Assembly: GCA_027704905.1 (NCBI GenBank)
Contig: CM051005.1
Span: 8,350,806 to 8,414,805, forward strand
From: Muraenolepis orangiensis
Lineage: Eukaryota; Chordata; Actinopteri; Gadiformes; Muraenolepididae
Direction: 5' to 3'
Length of the DNA stretch: 64,000 nt
The position numbers were made by a program, and so were the translations under genes. Under the pieces are notes generated by a model that saw nothing but the letters and a program-made list of their open reading frames with translations, searched no databases and was not told where the DNA came from. Position 1 is the stretch's first letter; each line of letters starts with the position of its first letter. Below are positions 45,488 to 57,044 of this stretch, one piece after another.

Positions 45488-45910
45488 GATTCAAGATTCA
45501 AGATTTTCATGTACAATGGAATGCTTACTCCCCATTCGCTCCTGCAGTATGAATGTCTAAAACACAATGTTATAAAAAATACTATACACAATAAAAATGT
45601 ACATAAAAGTGACTGATGTATGATATGTACAAGTGTAGAATTGTGCAAAAAGCATTTAAAAGCATTTCAAAGTGCCAGTAGTGCAGCAGCATCATGAAAA
45701 CAGTGCAGTACAATGCAGAATCGTGCAGTATCTGTAATGAGTCCAGAAAGTCCAGCAAAGTATGACAGTGTAGTGTAATGTTTATGACAATGTGATGATA
45801 GTGGCAGCACTCCTAGCAGCTCAGTAGGCGCACTGCTTGTGGATAAAAACTATCTTTGAACCTGGTGGTCCTTGTACGGATGCTGCGGAACCGGAGACCG
45901 GTTAATTGTT
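45488..45910 (+). mobile_element. LINE 3' tail, family A, longest copy
   Basis: Iterated ATTCAAG, then TGCTTACTCCCCATTCGCTC and CTGCAGTATGAATG as at 51236 and (reversed) 2905, then a longer part ending GTGGATAAAAACTATCTTTG, AACCTGGTGGTCCTTGTACG and GATGCTGCGGAACCGG. The latter wording is common in fish LINE tails. No coding capacity is left. Confidence 0.65.
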
Positions 45911-45917
45911 AGTTAGT

Positions 45918-46160
45918 GAGTGGGGGATCCCAGATTTCCAGGCACATCCAACTGGGAAGAGACCACGGGGCAGACCGAGGTACAGGTGGGGTGATTACAT
46001 CTCCACACTGGCCTGGGAACGCCTCGGGATCCCCCAGTCAGAGCTAGTCCATGTTGCCAGGGAGAGGGAAGTTTGGAGTCCCCCTGCTGGAGCTGCTACC
46101 TCCAAGACCCGATTACGGATAAGCGGGAGAAGATGGATGGATGGATGAGTGGGGGATCCC
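45918..46160 (+). mobile_element. Rex3-type (RTE clade) LINE 3' end with target-site duplication
   Basis: Encodes KRPRGRPRYRWGDYISTLAW, ERLGIPQSELVHVAREREVW, the C-terminal end of RTE/Rex3 reverse transcriptases, then GATAAGCGGGAGAAGATGG and a (ATGG)n tail, as in Rex3. It is bracketed by GAGTGGGGGATCCC at 45918-45931 and 46147-46160, a 14-bp direct repeat I read as the target-site duplication. Severely 5'-truncated, as is usual for LINE insertions. Confidence 0.85.
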
Positions 46161-46320
46161 TCCTTCCAGGCTTGGTCAGAAGTCCAATGGGTGCCATGAG
46201 TGACATACATAGTATTTGACATAGTCATTTACAAGAAAACTTAAGAATAAATAATAAAATGAGGGATATCTTTGGTCTATGATGCTGGCTGCTATTCACA
46301 TCGGATACCTATCCACATAC

Positions 46321-47929
46321 TGTACATTGCCTGACTTGGCTTCTGGTCTTTCAATGAGGGTTAAAGTAGAATAATACGCAAATATAGAATTATATAAAAT
46401 ATAAGATAAGAAGCTATATACATCACCCTTTTGGCGTGTTCTCACATATTTCTTTGGGAGAACCTTCAAACATCCTTCATCGTCGTGTGACTAGGGGCAC
46501 ATTCATCCAGACTGACTGACGGGACAAAAATGCAGTACTAAATAAGTCTAAAGAAATAAGATTGTAAATGAAATGATTCCCGAAGCCTACAATACGTGTG
46601 TGAGTCGTGATGGATATTGGCGCAGATTTGTTTCATTTGACTGAAAATAAGGGCTAGTGGTGCTTTGGTGGTGCTTTGTAGTTTCCAAAAAACTCACAAA
46701 GAACTCATAATTGCATTGTGGATATAAAATCACTAACATCAGCCATTGTGCTCTCAACGCCCCAGCTCAGTCCCCCTACAGGGACATTATGCGATTCCCT
46801 ACAGCGACATTATGCGTTTGACGTGGCTTTTGCCGCCGAGAACTTGATGGATGAACCGGTATTTTTAGTTTTGTCTCAATTGCGTTCGGCTGTAGTGTTG
46901 TTGTGGCGCGGGTACCGGTTGCTATGCTCTGCCGCTCGGTTACCAGGGCAAAAAAAATATTGATTTAATCCTCCAGGGTTGCAGTCCATGTCCTTTGCTA
47001 TTGTTATGATAATGCCATATCCCGGAGGTAGTAGCCATTGAGTGATGTTCTCCCTTTTGCTTTTAAGCAGGGAATGGAAGGGGTTTGTTTGCTCAGGGGT
47101 TGAACTTTTGACCCCAATAAACGACTCTGTTGGTCAAGCATGAAACGGCGGGCGTTTGACAACACATGGGGCTTGTCTACTGACATCCCCGGCAGCCGGA
47201 GAACCTACAAGCTTTGGGCGTGTGCCTACTACAGCTAATGGGGCACAGTTGAATTCATACATTCATTCATCGTATTGTCTCATAATACCGAGAATTCAGC
47301 ATTTTGTCTCATATACCGAATTCCTGGTATGAAAACGAGACAAAATAAATGAATGTATGAATTGTTATGGTCTCATACACTGAATTTCTGCGATATGAGG
47401 CAATATGTATTCACACATCCCTTCATATTGTCTCATATACCAAGAATTCAGTATTGATTCCGTACGTTTTGCTAGTCTAATTGTTTTTTTTATTATAGAT
47501 TCAACGATACATTTTTGCACTTCATGCAACACATTCCTATTTGATATATTCCTTTATTTTTTATTTTTTTAAATTGTTTCTTTCATTTGATATTTATTTG
47601 GTGGTCTTTTTTGTTAAACAATTATTCACAATGCATTACACAGCCAACCTGTGGCATCCGTACAGCCTCCCGGTACGGCCAGCGGCCATCGATTGAACAC
47701 GGCGGGTGGAGGGTGCTAGAGAATACCAACTCACTGAGAGCCGCTCGGTTCAGATTGAGTGACTTCCACTGTGAGCCACAGCCGCACGGCCAAGGAGCCG
47801 CTCAGCAGTGGGATGGATCCTGACTACTAAAGAGTTTGAGGAGCAAGCAAGCTGGACGGGGGGGAGGGGGGAGGGGGAGGGGGGAGTGGGGGAGTGGGAG
47901 TGAGGGAGGGAGGGAGCCGGGGAGGGGGG

Positions 47930-47930
<1 letters not shown>
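46321..47930. other. Intergenic region upstream of the ASIC gene
   Basis: No gene recognised. Contains a near-duplication CCCTACAGGGACATTATGCG / CCCTACAGCGACATTATGCG (46779-46820) and a cluster of GTCTCATATACC-type repeats in both orientations at 47250-47460. Confidence 0.6.
47250..47460. repeat. Fold-back cluster of GTCTCATATACCGAATTC repeats
   Basis: AATTCATACATTC (47252-47264) is matched by its complement GAATGTATGAATT (47351-47363); between and beyond them TTGTCTCATA(A)TACCGA(G)AATTC-like motifs occur four or five times in both orientations. Resembles a fold-back or MITE-type element. Confidence 0.5.
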
Positions 47931-48378
<448 letters not shown>

Positions 48379-48645
48379 CTAGCTCGCAAGGGAGAGTGAA
48401 AAGCCCCAGACGGCAGAGTGTGATTCTGTACGTGTAGGGGTGGAAATCGGGCTGGACGTCTGCAGGCAGCCTCCTCCCTCCCTGGCTTCTCCTGTGTGCC
48501 GGAAGGTAGCCCTGACGCAACAAGAGGTGGTCCTGCGTGTTAATTGCTGATCGGTGCCAACAAGGAAGTGGTGGGGAAAGCTGTGAAACCCTCCGCTTAT
48601 CAAGGATCAGTGGTCGGCTGGTCGGAGGTCTATGACCCTCTCCCC

Positions 48646-48702
48646 CCTACCACCACCACCACCACCACCACCAACCACCAACCACCAACAACCACCACCT
48701 TT
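48646..48702. repeat. (ACC)n microsatellite
   Basis: About 57 bp of ACC/CCA units with AACC interruptions. Confidence 0.9.
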
Positions 48703-48897
48703 TTAATTTCCATTCTGGGAGAACGCAGGAGAGGAGCCGGTGTGAACGGGAACCCAAAGGAGGTGGCGGCAAGTGAGCCATTTCTCTTGTTTTATGTCCT
48801 CCATTCACAAATCCCATTGCATCCCATTATAACGGCGATGTAGAAGCATTTTGCCGGTCGGAGTCGGAAGGGTCCCATTGACTGACTGACTCGTCAG

Positions 48898-48898
<1 letters not shown>

Positions 48899-48992
<94 letters not shown>

Positions 48993-49057
48993 CTCTCTCT
49001 CCTCCTCTCCCCTCTCTCCCCTCTCTCTCCCCTCTCTCCCCTCTCTCTCTCTCTCAG
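48899..49057. repeat. CT-rich array
   Basis: Pure CT run to about 48977 followed by CCTCTCTC and CCCCTCTCTC units. With the GA array at 47938 it forms a large inverted pair on either side of about 0.5 kb. Confidence 0.95.
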
Positions 49058-49246
49058 ACGCCAGCCCCCTTCTCTTCGCAGTCCCCGCTTTTCCGATTCT
49101 CTCCTCCACGTCTCACGCCACGTTTAATTTTTTCCTCTGTTCTTTTTCTTCTCTCCTCCTCCTGTTGGTTGTTGGTTGCTTTGTCCCTTTTGATACCGCT
49201 CGGCGGTCCAACCCAGAAGGCATTGGCTTTCGCTCGGAGTGTGTGT

Positions 49247-49283
<37 letters not shown>

Positions 49284-49752
49284 TTTCTTCTTCTGGAGCG
49301 GTCCATTGTGCTTGGTTCTGCTACAAAGGACAGCTGAGTGGGGAGTGAGCAGGAAAGCCTAAGAGACAATACAAGAGGAGCCTGAATGGTAGAGAAGAAG
49401 GGGGGTGGTGGCGGAGGAGGAGGAGAAGGAGGAGGAGGAGGAGGAGGAGTACGAGGAGGAGTACGAGGAGGAGGTGGGGGGCGGGGGGGGAGAGAGCATG
49501 GGACAGCAGGAACAACCTCTGGAAGGTGAATTGTGATAAATGAACATGATTACGGGGATTGACAAGCCGCTCTGAGACATCTGGCAGTTTAAGCGATTGA
49601 CACTTTTTGGAAAACTGGAGGTGGGGTAGGGGGGGGGGGGGAAACAGCTGTGCCACACCGAGACCGGCCGTGCTGTTGCTAAGCAAAGTGTCTGACCCGA
49701 AGTTGTTGTCGTTGATGATTTGTGATTAGGAGTCGCCACTAACTGCCGCGCC
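49058..49752 (+). other. Probable 5' UTR and promoter region of the ASIC gene
   Basis: A GT run (49236-49280), a T-rich stretch, a (GGA)n run (49405-49480) and a poly-G run (49628-49641) precede the start codon. Upstream ATGs and purine-rich blocks are present; I could not identify the transcription start or a leader intron. Confidence 0.4.
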
Positions 49753-50307
49753 ATGAAGGGGGACTCGGAAGAGAGCATAGAGAGCGCCAAGCCCTCCAAC
49801 CTGCAAGCCTTCGCCAACATATCCACCCTCCATGGCATGAGCCACATATTTGCCTATGGGCACATGACGTTTCGTCGGTTCCTCTGGACACTCTCCTTCC
49901 TGGGCTCCCTGGGCTTACTGATGCTGGTGTGCATGGACCGGGTGTCGTACTACTTCGAGTATCCCCACGTCACCAAGCTGGACGAGGTGGCGGCGCCCAA
50001 CCTCACGTTCCCGGCGGTCACCTTCTGCAACCTCAATGAGTTTCGCTTCTCCCAGATCACCAAGAACGACCTCTATCATGTGGGGGAGCTCCTGTCCCTC
50101 CTCAACAGCAATTACCAGATAGCCAACCCGCACTTGGCCGAGCCCGAGGTGCTGGCCGCCCTGAAGGATAAGGCCAACTTCCAGAACTTCAAGCCCAAGC
50201 TGTTCAACATGACCGACTTCTATAACCGCACGGGTCACGACATCGGGGAGATGCTCCTGCAGTGCACCTTCCGCGGAGAGACCTGCCTCCCGGCCAACTT
50301 CACCATT
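49753..50307 (+). CDS. asic1: Acid-sensing ion channel, ASIC1 type, exon 1 (gene continues past window)
   Basis: ATG 49753 begins 185 codons ending at donor ACCATT|GTGAGT (50307/50308, phase 0); the first coding exon of human ASIC1a, as I recall it, ends at about the same residue. Visible: a cytosolic N-terminus with the conserved His-Gly gating motif (TLHG, residues 25-28), transmembrane helix 1 (about 43-68, RFLWTLSFLGSLGLLMLVCM), the post-TM1 motif HVTKLDEVAAPNLTFPAVTF with CNLNEFRFSQ, and the start of the extracellular domain (KNDLYHVGELLSLLN, FRGETCLPANFT). ASICs are trimeric proton-gated sodium channels of neurons. It is closest to ASIC1-type sequences. Fish have several asic1 paralogs, and its place beside agap3, gbx1 and asb10 (near ASIC3 in human) may make it asic1c; I cannot decide the paralog. 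The rest of the channel lies beyond 64000. Confidence 0.92.
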
Positions 50308-51235
50308 GTGAGTATCTCCTCTTTTCCCTCACGTCGCCGGGCCTAAAAGGTGAGCCTGAGTGTGATTTGAGCCGTGTGGCTTGAGCTGTTGTACGTGTTA
50401 AAGAACGGTCGGTGTCAAAATGATATAGCCCTGCAAAAAAATCGCCCCCACAGATGCAATGTGTTATTTTTGTTGTTGTGATATCACACGCTTTGTCGTC
50501 CCGGAGGCCTTCTGCTGGAGCTGATGGTCACATATGGCCACTGCTCTCATTGATCGCCGGAGTCACTGGCTGCAGTGTGATGCTTGATGCTGATTAATGC
50601 TTCTGTTGGGTTGACTTTGTTTGATTGAATGTTTCTTTTTTTTAATACGTTACTGTGATTCGTTACATGTGGAAGCTAGATGGTTTGTCGATTGCTTACT
50701 GACATTTAATAGTATGCGCGGTCAAACTAAAAATATAAAAAAAACGTGAATCTTAATGTAGAATGGGTCCTACATTCCATGGTCACTGTGCAGTGTATTG
50801 TGCAGTTGCGATGATGCGTTGTTGTCCAAAGGAAGTCATTTACACTTCAAATGATCATCAACTGTAGGTCATATCTAACCAACAAAGGTTGACATCCAAA
50901 GTGTCAGTGTCAATTCTAATTCTATCTGTATCACACCTATCACACCTGCAAGTGCCCTCTCTTGCATGGACTGCTCCTGCTAGTGTAGCTGTGCTTAAGC
51001 TTCTAATGTGTACTAGCTTCTTGTAAACTGTCTTCTTAAAGTTAGGTTTTTCCGGGACATGTCCTCTTTTTGTGGAACCAAAGAAAAGCGTCCGGCCGGG
51101 ATTTTTCTAAATCGCCAGTTTTGAAAACTAAAATATAGTCAACCTTTTTAAGTCGTATGTTTTGGTAGAAACTACACTGTGGGCAACAGCGGGAGATACT
51201 AACGGACACATTCCAGAAATGTATATCCACATGTA

Positions 51236-51420
51236 CAAGATACAAGATGTTTTATTGGCCCATTTGCAACAAGTACAATGAAATGCTTACTCCCCATTCC
51301 CTCCCGCAGTATGCATTTCTTTAAACAATACTATTAAAAAATACTATGTACAATGAAAAATGAACATTGAAAGAACACTATAGTGACAGATGATATGTGT
51401 TGCTGTATCTGTACCTAATA
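51236..51420 (+). repeat. LINE 3'-tail fragment, family A, copy in ASIC intron 1
   Basis: ACAAGATACAAGATGTTTTA, ACAAGTACAATGAAATGC, TTACTCCCCATTCCCTCCCG and CAGTATGCATTTC followed by an A/T-rich part. Matches 45488-45640 closely. Confidence 0.75.
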
Positions 51421-52109
51421 TAGTAATAGGACACATTTTAATGTCTTTTCCAGGTTTGCTTGATAGTTGTTAGAGTTTAATACATATGTGTGGGTTTTTT
51501 TGCTCCGTTGGGGCAAAAAGCACAAAGTGCAGCGCTGTGAGTTTCAAGTGCATACAGCAATTCGCTGACGTAGATAAATAGCTTTTCCGACTTAATTCCG
51601 AGATGGCGGTTGTGCATGTCGCAGTTTACTATCAGTGCGGATGCAGACATGCCCGGTGAAGGTAGTTATTATTATATGACGCTGTTGGTTGACTCCATCC
51701 AATCGCAACTTTTTCAGGTGTATTTTATGCAGTCTGAATTGAGTCTTAGCCAAGTGCCAACTTCCTCTTTAACTAACTTGGACTGAAGAACGGAACAGAT
51801 GCCTTTATCAATAATCTCTGTGAAAAGGTGGAATTTCACATCCATAACAAATTACAATGTGTTGAAAGTGTTTCAACTTTGGACTAGTTTCATGACACTA
51901 AACTAAAATTAATATCTAGAATGTATTTGTAATGCCATTGCCAGGAATCAAGAGTCAATCAATGAATTCGCTTCTTGATATTCCAAATCTACTAGATATC
52001 CTTTTGAATGCATACATTACACACATCCGCAAAATAATCCCCAGTGATCCTTGTCATTGTTAAGAGTTTCAATTCATTTCACATAAGAACAGGTATTTAA
52101 TTTAGCTGC

Positions 52110-52255
52110 TTGATTGGAAACTGCTGTTTTTATGGCCTCACTAATACTGCATCTCGTTAAGTGCTGTTCATTGATTGTTCATTGATTGTTCATTGATTGG
52201 AAACTGCTGTTTTTATAGCCTCGCTGCTAATTCTGGGCCTCGTTAAAGGCTGTTC
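52110..52255. repeat. Tandem duplication, about 83 bp
   Basis: TTGATTGGAAACTGCTGTTT followed by TTAT(G/A)GCCTC, then a diverged middle, CTCGTTAA and TGTTCATT, occurs at about 52111 and 52194; (TTGATTGTTCA)n links the copies. Confidence 0.8.
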
Positions 52256-53603
52256 ATTCAGCATTTAAATGTTAAATGCTGAAAAAAAACCAACCCTTAA
52301 CCGTACTAAACGGCAATCCACATGTTATGTTAACATGTCGACGTTATCGCTGTTGGCAATAAAAGTCAGACAAGAACTGTGGATGTTGTTGTGCTGTCGG
52401 AGTGTTTCTCATGCGGCGGTCTTTTGATGGACTGAGGGAATGCCATACTGCATTATGACCCCCCAGTGGGCAGAAATGTGTTTATCACATTTCCTTCATT
52501 GAAGTGGCCAGTGTAAATACATTTGCATAAGTAAACGTTTGAAGTCATTTACAGTTATTCAAATGTGCCTCAATGTATGTGTGGATGGATATTGACATTA
52601 CGACAAACTGCGGGAGTGATGAGCTTTGGCATTGAGGTAAATAGGAAAAAGATTGTTGAAACAGTTCGATTTAATCTAAAAGGTGGGCTATTTACTTCTT
52701 TGACGGATTCATTTTCGTACACTCAACATTTTCTGGGTTGTTTTATTGCATTAGGGTGTCTGCAAAGTCTGTGCAAGATGTCACCTTTTGAACAACGTTT
52801 TAGTTTTGCATCACCTGAACGAATTGATGGATTTGTCTGCAGGACAAAAGGACATATTCTCATGCCTCATCTGAGATAACATGACAACTAGTCTGCAGCA
52901 GCGCCGACTGTTGAGATTATATTCTTAGTCTCACCTGAAGTTGTCAAAATGGCGGTGGTTTCAAAGCAGGGAGCTTTATGGGCCATGTCAGCATTTGGGC
53001 AGTTTTTTCGAGCGATATCAGCCTGAGCAGAGCCTGTGATGCCCTACATCATTGTACTGATGGACATTAACGTTTCACTAAGTTTCAAAGTCATATGATA
53101 ACAGCAATACAAATTCGGTTTTATTTTGAATTTTATAATATCTTCATTAGTAGCCTTGGGCATGAGTTATTTAAAGATGTAATATCAGCACATAATCATT
53201 GAGAGATCCAATATCAGCACATAATCACTTTAATTATGACTAACATGAGTCATTTAATTAAAATAATTAAAATAAATAATTGAATTCAGCTCATTTCAAC
53301 AATGCTGTTTATTCGAGCTAATAGAAGAATATGGTAGAATCTCATTTAATTGGCTTTGCAGATAATGACTGTACTGACATGTGTTTGACCTGTCCCTGGC
53401 CATGTATAATCATCGATTGAATGGGCTTTGAACGAGCAACACATTAAGTCTTATTGGCCAAACATTGCTATCTAAACAGTACCTCATTCAACATAACAAC
53501 TTACTGCTAGTGACGGATAATAATTACCCTAACCTCATCATGGTATGGCTGCAATTCTCCACTCTTTTTGTTTAATTGACGGGTCATTATGAGTCCCTTT
53601 GGG

Positions 53604-53605
<2 letters not shown>

Positions 53606-53644
<39 letters not shown>
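53606..53644. repeat. (GT)n microsatellite
   Basis: Pure GT run of about 38 bp in ASIC intron 1. Confidence 0.95.
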
Positions 53645-53645
<1 letters not shown>

Positions 53646-53964
53646 TGTTGGGATGCAAAATCAGTATTCATCACTTGGCTGAACTTTGGTCCTTCTAAGA
53701 GGTGAATTGGCTTTCGTCGTATCATCTAAATGACAGCCGGTGCTGAGCAGAGGCTGCATGAGTGGCTTGGTGTGGCTTATGGACTTTAAATTGGCAACTC
53801 TTTAAATACAAACATTTTAAGGCAGCCATTCTGAATCTCGAGGTTAATACTAGGTGATTCCTGTGTGTGTGTTCAATTCAACCAGCAACCTGCTGCATGC
53901 CGAGGGAACACATTGACTGTTTGTTGTATTGTGTTGGGAGATAATTGTAGAATCCTGGTAAATC

Positions 53965-54180
53965 ATGGACTGCCTTTTATATAGTTTTTATAGTGCTTTA
54001 CAAGTCGCTTTAAAATTCACCCACCAACGACGGAGTCAGCCATGCAAGGAGACAGCCAGCGCGTCGGGAGCAGTTAGGGTTAGGGGGTCTTGTTTTTGCT
54101 AGGAGGAGCCCGGGGATGGAACCAGCAACCTTCTGGTCGGGGTGTGAGGTGACCGCTCCACCTCCTGAACTCCTGCTGCC
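53965..54180 (-). repeat. Dispersed SINE-like element, family B, copy 2
   Basis: Same ordered blocks as the copy at 24953-25195 (CGGAGTCAGCCATGCAAGGA, GACAGCCAGC, GGAGCAGTTAGGGTTAGGGG, TTTTTGCTAGGAGGAGC, GGAACCAGCAACCTTCTGGT). It lacks the short CTCAAGGACACAGACAG block present in copy 1. Confidence 0.75.
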
Positions 54181-54786
54181 CACACCAACATCATGTTTGG
54201 AATCATGTTTTTGGAAAATAGTGTTGATTCAGAAGCCTGGGAAGCCCAAACGAATTGACCTTGCCTTCTGGACGACGACCAGCAAGCAAATGGTATATGC
54301 TCTTTTCCTTTCAATAAAAACAACAGGTCTTTAGTGGGTTGAAACTTCTTGATTGTGCATGATTGTGCATTTTCCATTTAAGTACAGTAAAGCAACATGG
54401 GAGCGCCACTGAACACGCCTCTCTGTTAAATGGATTAATGTTGCCCTCATGTTAAAACGTACATTCACTTCCCGCCACCCCAGGGAAACCTGAAACGCTC
54501 CAGTGTGGTAGACTGTATTACAATGCATCGCTAATCACACAGGCAGGAGCTGTGCTAGAACTCATTTTCACTGTCATTGGATGGCGCCGTGTGTTGCATC
54601 ACAGTCATCACAGTCACGGTGAAGCCGCTCCCGTTGGTCGGCTGTGGCACCGGGGTTCCTATCTCAAAGGTCACGCTGCACTTGCCATACTATTTATTAC
54701 AGAGGTTAAGTTTCGTTTTAAGAGAAGCTTAAACATTGGTTATGTACATCTTTGCGTGAATCAAACTGCGGCAAAACTGATGCCTG

Positions 54787-54788
<2 letters not shown>

Positions 54789-54836
<48 letters not shown>

Positions 54837-54883
54837 TTGACCTGGAATATATACCTTTACATATATTTATATTTACATTTATA

Positions 54884-54925
<42 letters not shown>
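54789..54925. repeat. Two GT repeats separated by an A/T-rich spacer
   Basis: GT run 54789-54832, TATATTTA-rich spacer, GT run 54889-54925. Confidence 0.93.
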
Positions 54926-54931
<6 letters not shown>

Positions 54932-56917
54932 TATATTCCAGGACATAATACATCAAACAACATGGAATTATTACTTTTCTTGGCCAGCTTTGGCCGAAAT
55001 AAGGCAATATGAGGGACTGTGATTAAAAAATAACAGAAAATCTTCAAAAAACCTTTAAGAACATCACATTGCCTGTCCTTTATGACTCAATGAGAGAAAC
55101 AGTTGGATCAGAAAAATATTCATTATTCAAGTGTCATCAGTCATGAATTTCTGTTCTTACTTTTCCTCAAAATGTAATTAGCTTCACGGAGATGTGTGTG
55201 CCTTTCTTTTACTTTCTTCCATTGTTTTAAGGTCGCCCTACTCTGCATATGTGCTTTATAATGACATGTCACTTTAATTGGTCCTGTAACAGTCATGGCC
55301 CGGTATATCAAACCTAAAAGGCCTTAATTATTCATTCACTGTGTGTTTAAGTACATCTCATTATTGGACATTGCTGAGGTTCTGTTATTAGCCCAACATC
55401 CACTGTGTTCAGCATACAGCTCGTTTTGGCCATAAATGGTTGCTGTTTTGTCAACGCTAGCCCCATAGTGCAGTCAAATCTATTTCCAATGCCTCTATCC
55501 TTCTAAAAACAATTCCAGTTTCAGAGACCTGAAGTGGATTTAGTCCAGCAGTGGATGTTTGATGTGGTGGTGGTGAATTGACTGTGCTTTGTATAAAAAA
55601 AAGATTGTGACAGTTTGCAATGCCAGCATACTGGAAATATGACCTATGATATGTTGTGGTGGTCTCTGCACAGATATCAGGTCTCACATCAGGTAACACC
55701 GCCTACATAGGAACCAAATAAAGGATTATTCCTGCCTACAGTTTACTACTCTTCAAGTTGCTGATGTTGGAGAAAAACTGCATGTGTAGTACAGCATGGT
55801 CTTGCCTGTTTATCCCACACTCGGATCTATACTCTTTATGAGTAAATTAGAGGGATCTTAAATATAAATGATGGTTGTGTTGTCATGTTTAATATCTACG
55901 GTCACTAGGCTTCTTCCTAAGAGATGTTGTTACTATGGTCGATGGTTTGCAAGACTTGTACAGGAGTCATGAAACTGACATGCGTCTGAATAATCTGTTC
56001 TTTGAGGATTTGGTAGCGGCCTTAATTGAGCATTTTTTAAATGATTTTGTGCAAACAGATTTTCATCCATGCATGCTTTCATAAGTGTCTGTGTAATGGA
56101 CCCAAACAAGGTTTCCAAAACATACATTCCGTTTCATCTCGATAACATATTTAAAATACTTCATTACCTTTAAATGTTATGATGGTGATGAAATGCTCAT
56201 TTGATACATTGGTTTACAGTAGGCATGTCTCTCTTCTGTGTGCCAGTAGACATGGTGTGCAACCATGGTCCTGTCTGTTGCCATGGTATTCCTGTGTGAG
56301 GCATGGTTCCACAGACCTTTTTTTAAAGGATTTTGCATTACTCTGCATTCAGCATTGCAGCATCCCTCGTACAGTAAATACATCCATCAATATGAGGCAG
56401 TATAAGGTATATGGCAGAGTTTCAGGTCAGGTCCATATCATTAGGGGTCAGAATCATTTTAGGGAATTATCATGGATATTTGGACATTATCAAATGTGCA
56501 TGTATAGCAATGGCACAATAACTCTTGTATACCGAAAAAAACTTGCATTCAGTTAAATTGCATTTAACAGTTTGGACATCTCTGCCTGTGCAATCCGATC
56601 AGGAATACATAGTTGCCGACATTGCATTGATTTAGGTTCCGTTGAGACTTTCCTCACAGCCAACTCATTTCATGGAGACAGCCATCTCATTTAGATTCAC
56701 ACCCTAACGGTTTAGCTATAGGAGATGGGATGCATTTGAATTATTTGTCTGCTTGCCTGGACTGAACTTGACTGGAAAAGAAGCAAGCTGGTCCGTTTTA
56801 CCTTGATACCTTCTACCTTGATCTTGTACACTTGCATTGTGAGTAGCGGACGTAGTTTTGGAGAACTTGAGCAGTTCCATGGTTCTTGCACACTTTGTGA
56901 CTCCTCCCACCACAGCC

Positions 56918-57044
<127 letters not shown>

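Larger units (their letters stand above)
45370..46320 (-). mobile_element. Second L2-like 3' tail, split by two other insertions
   Basis: AAGTCAAGTCAATGTGATC and CAAAGGGCTTCACAGGCC (45376-45420) repeat the tail of copy 1, and after two insertions the match resumes at 46147 (GGGGGATCCCTCCTTCCAGG, then CAATGGGTGCC). It therefore was one element interrupted by family A sequence (45488-45910) and a Rex3 tail (45932-46146). Confidence 0.7.
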
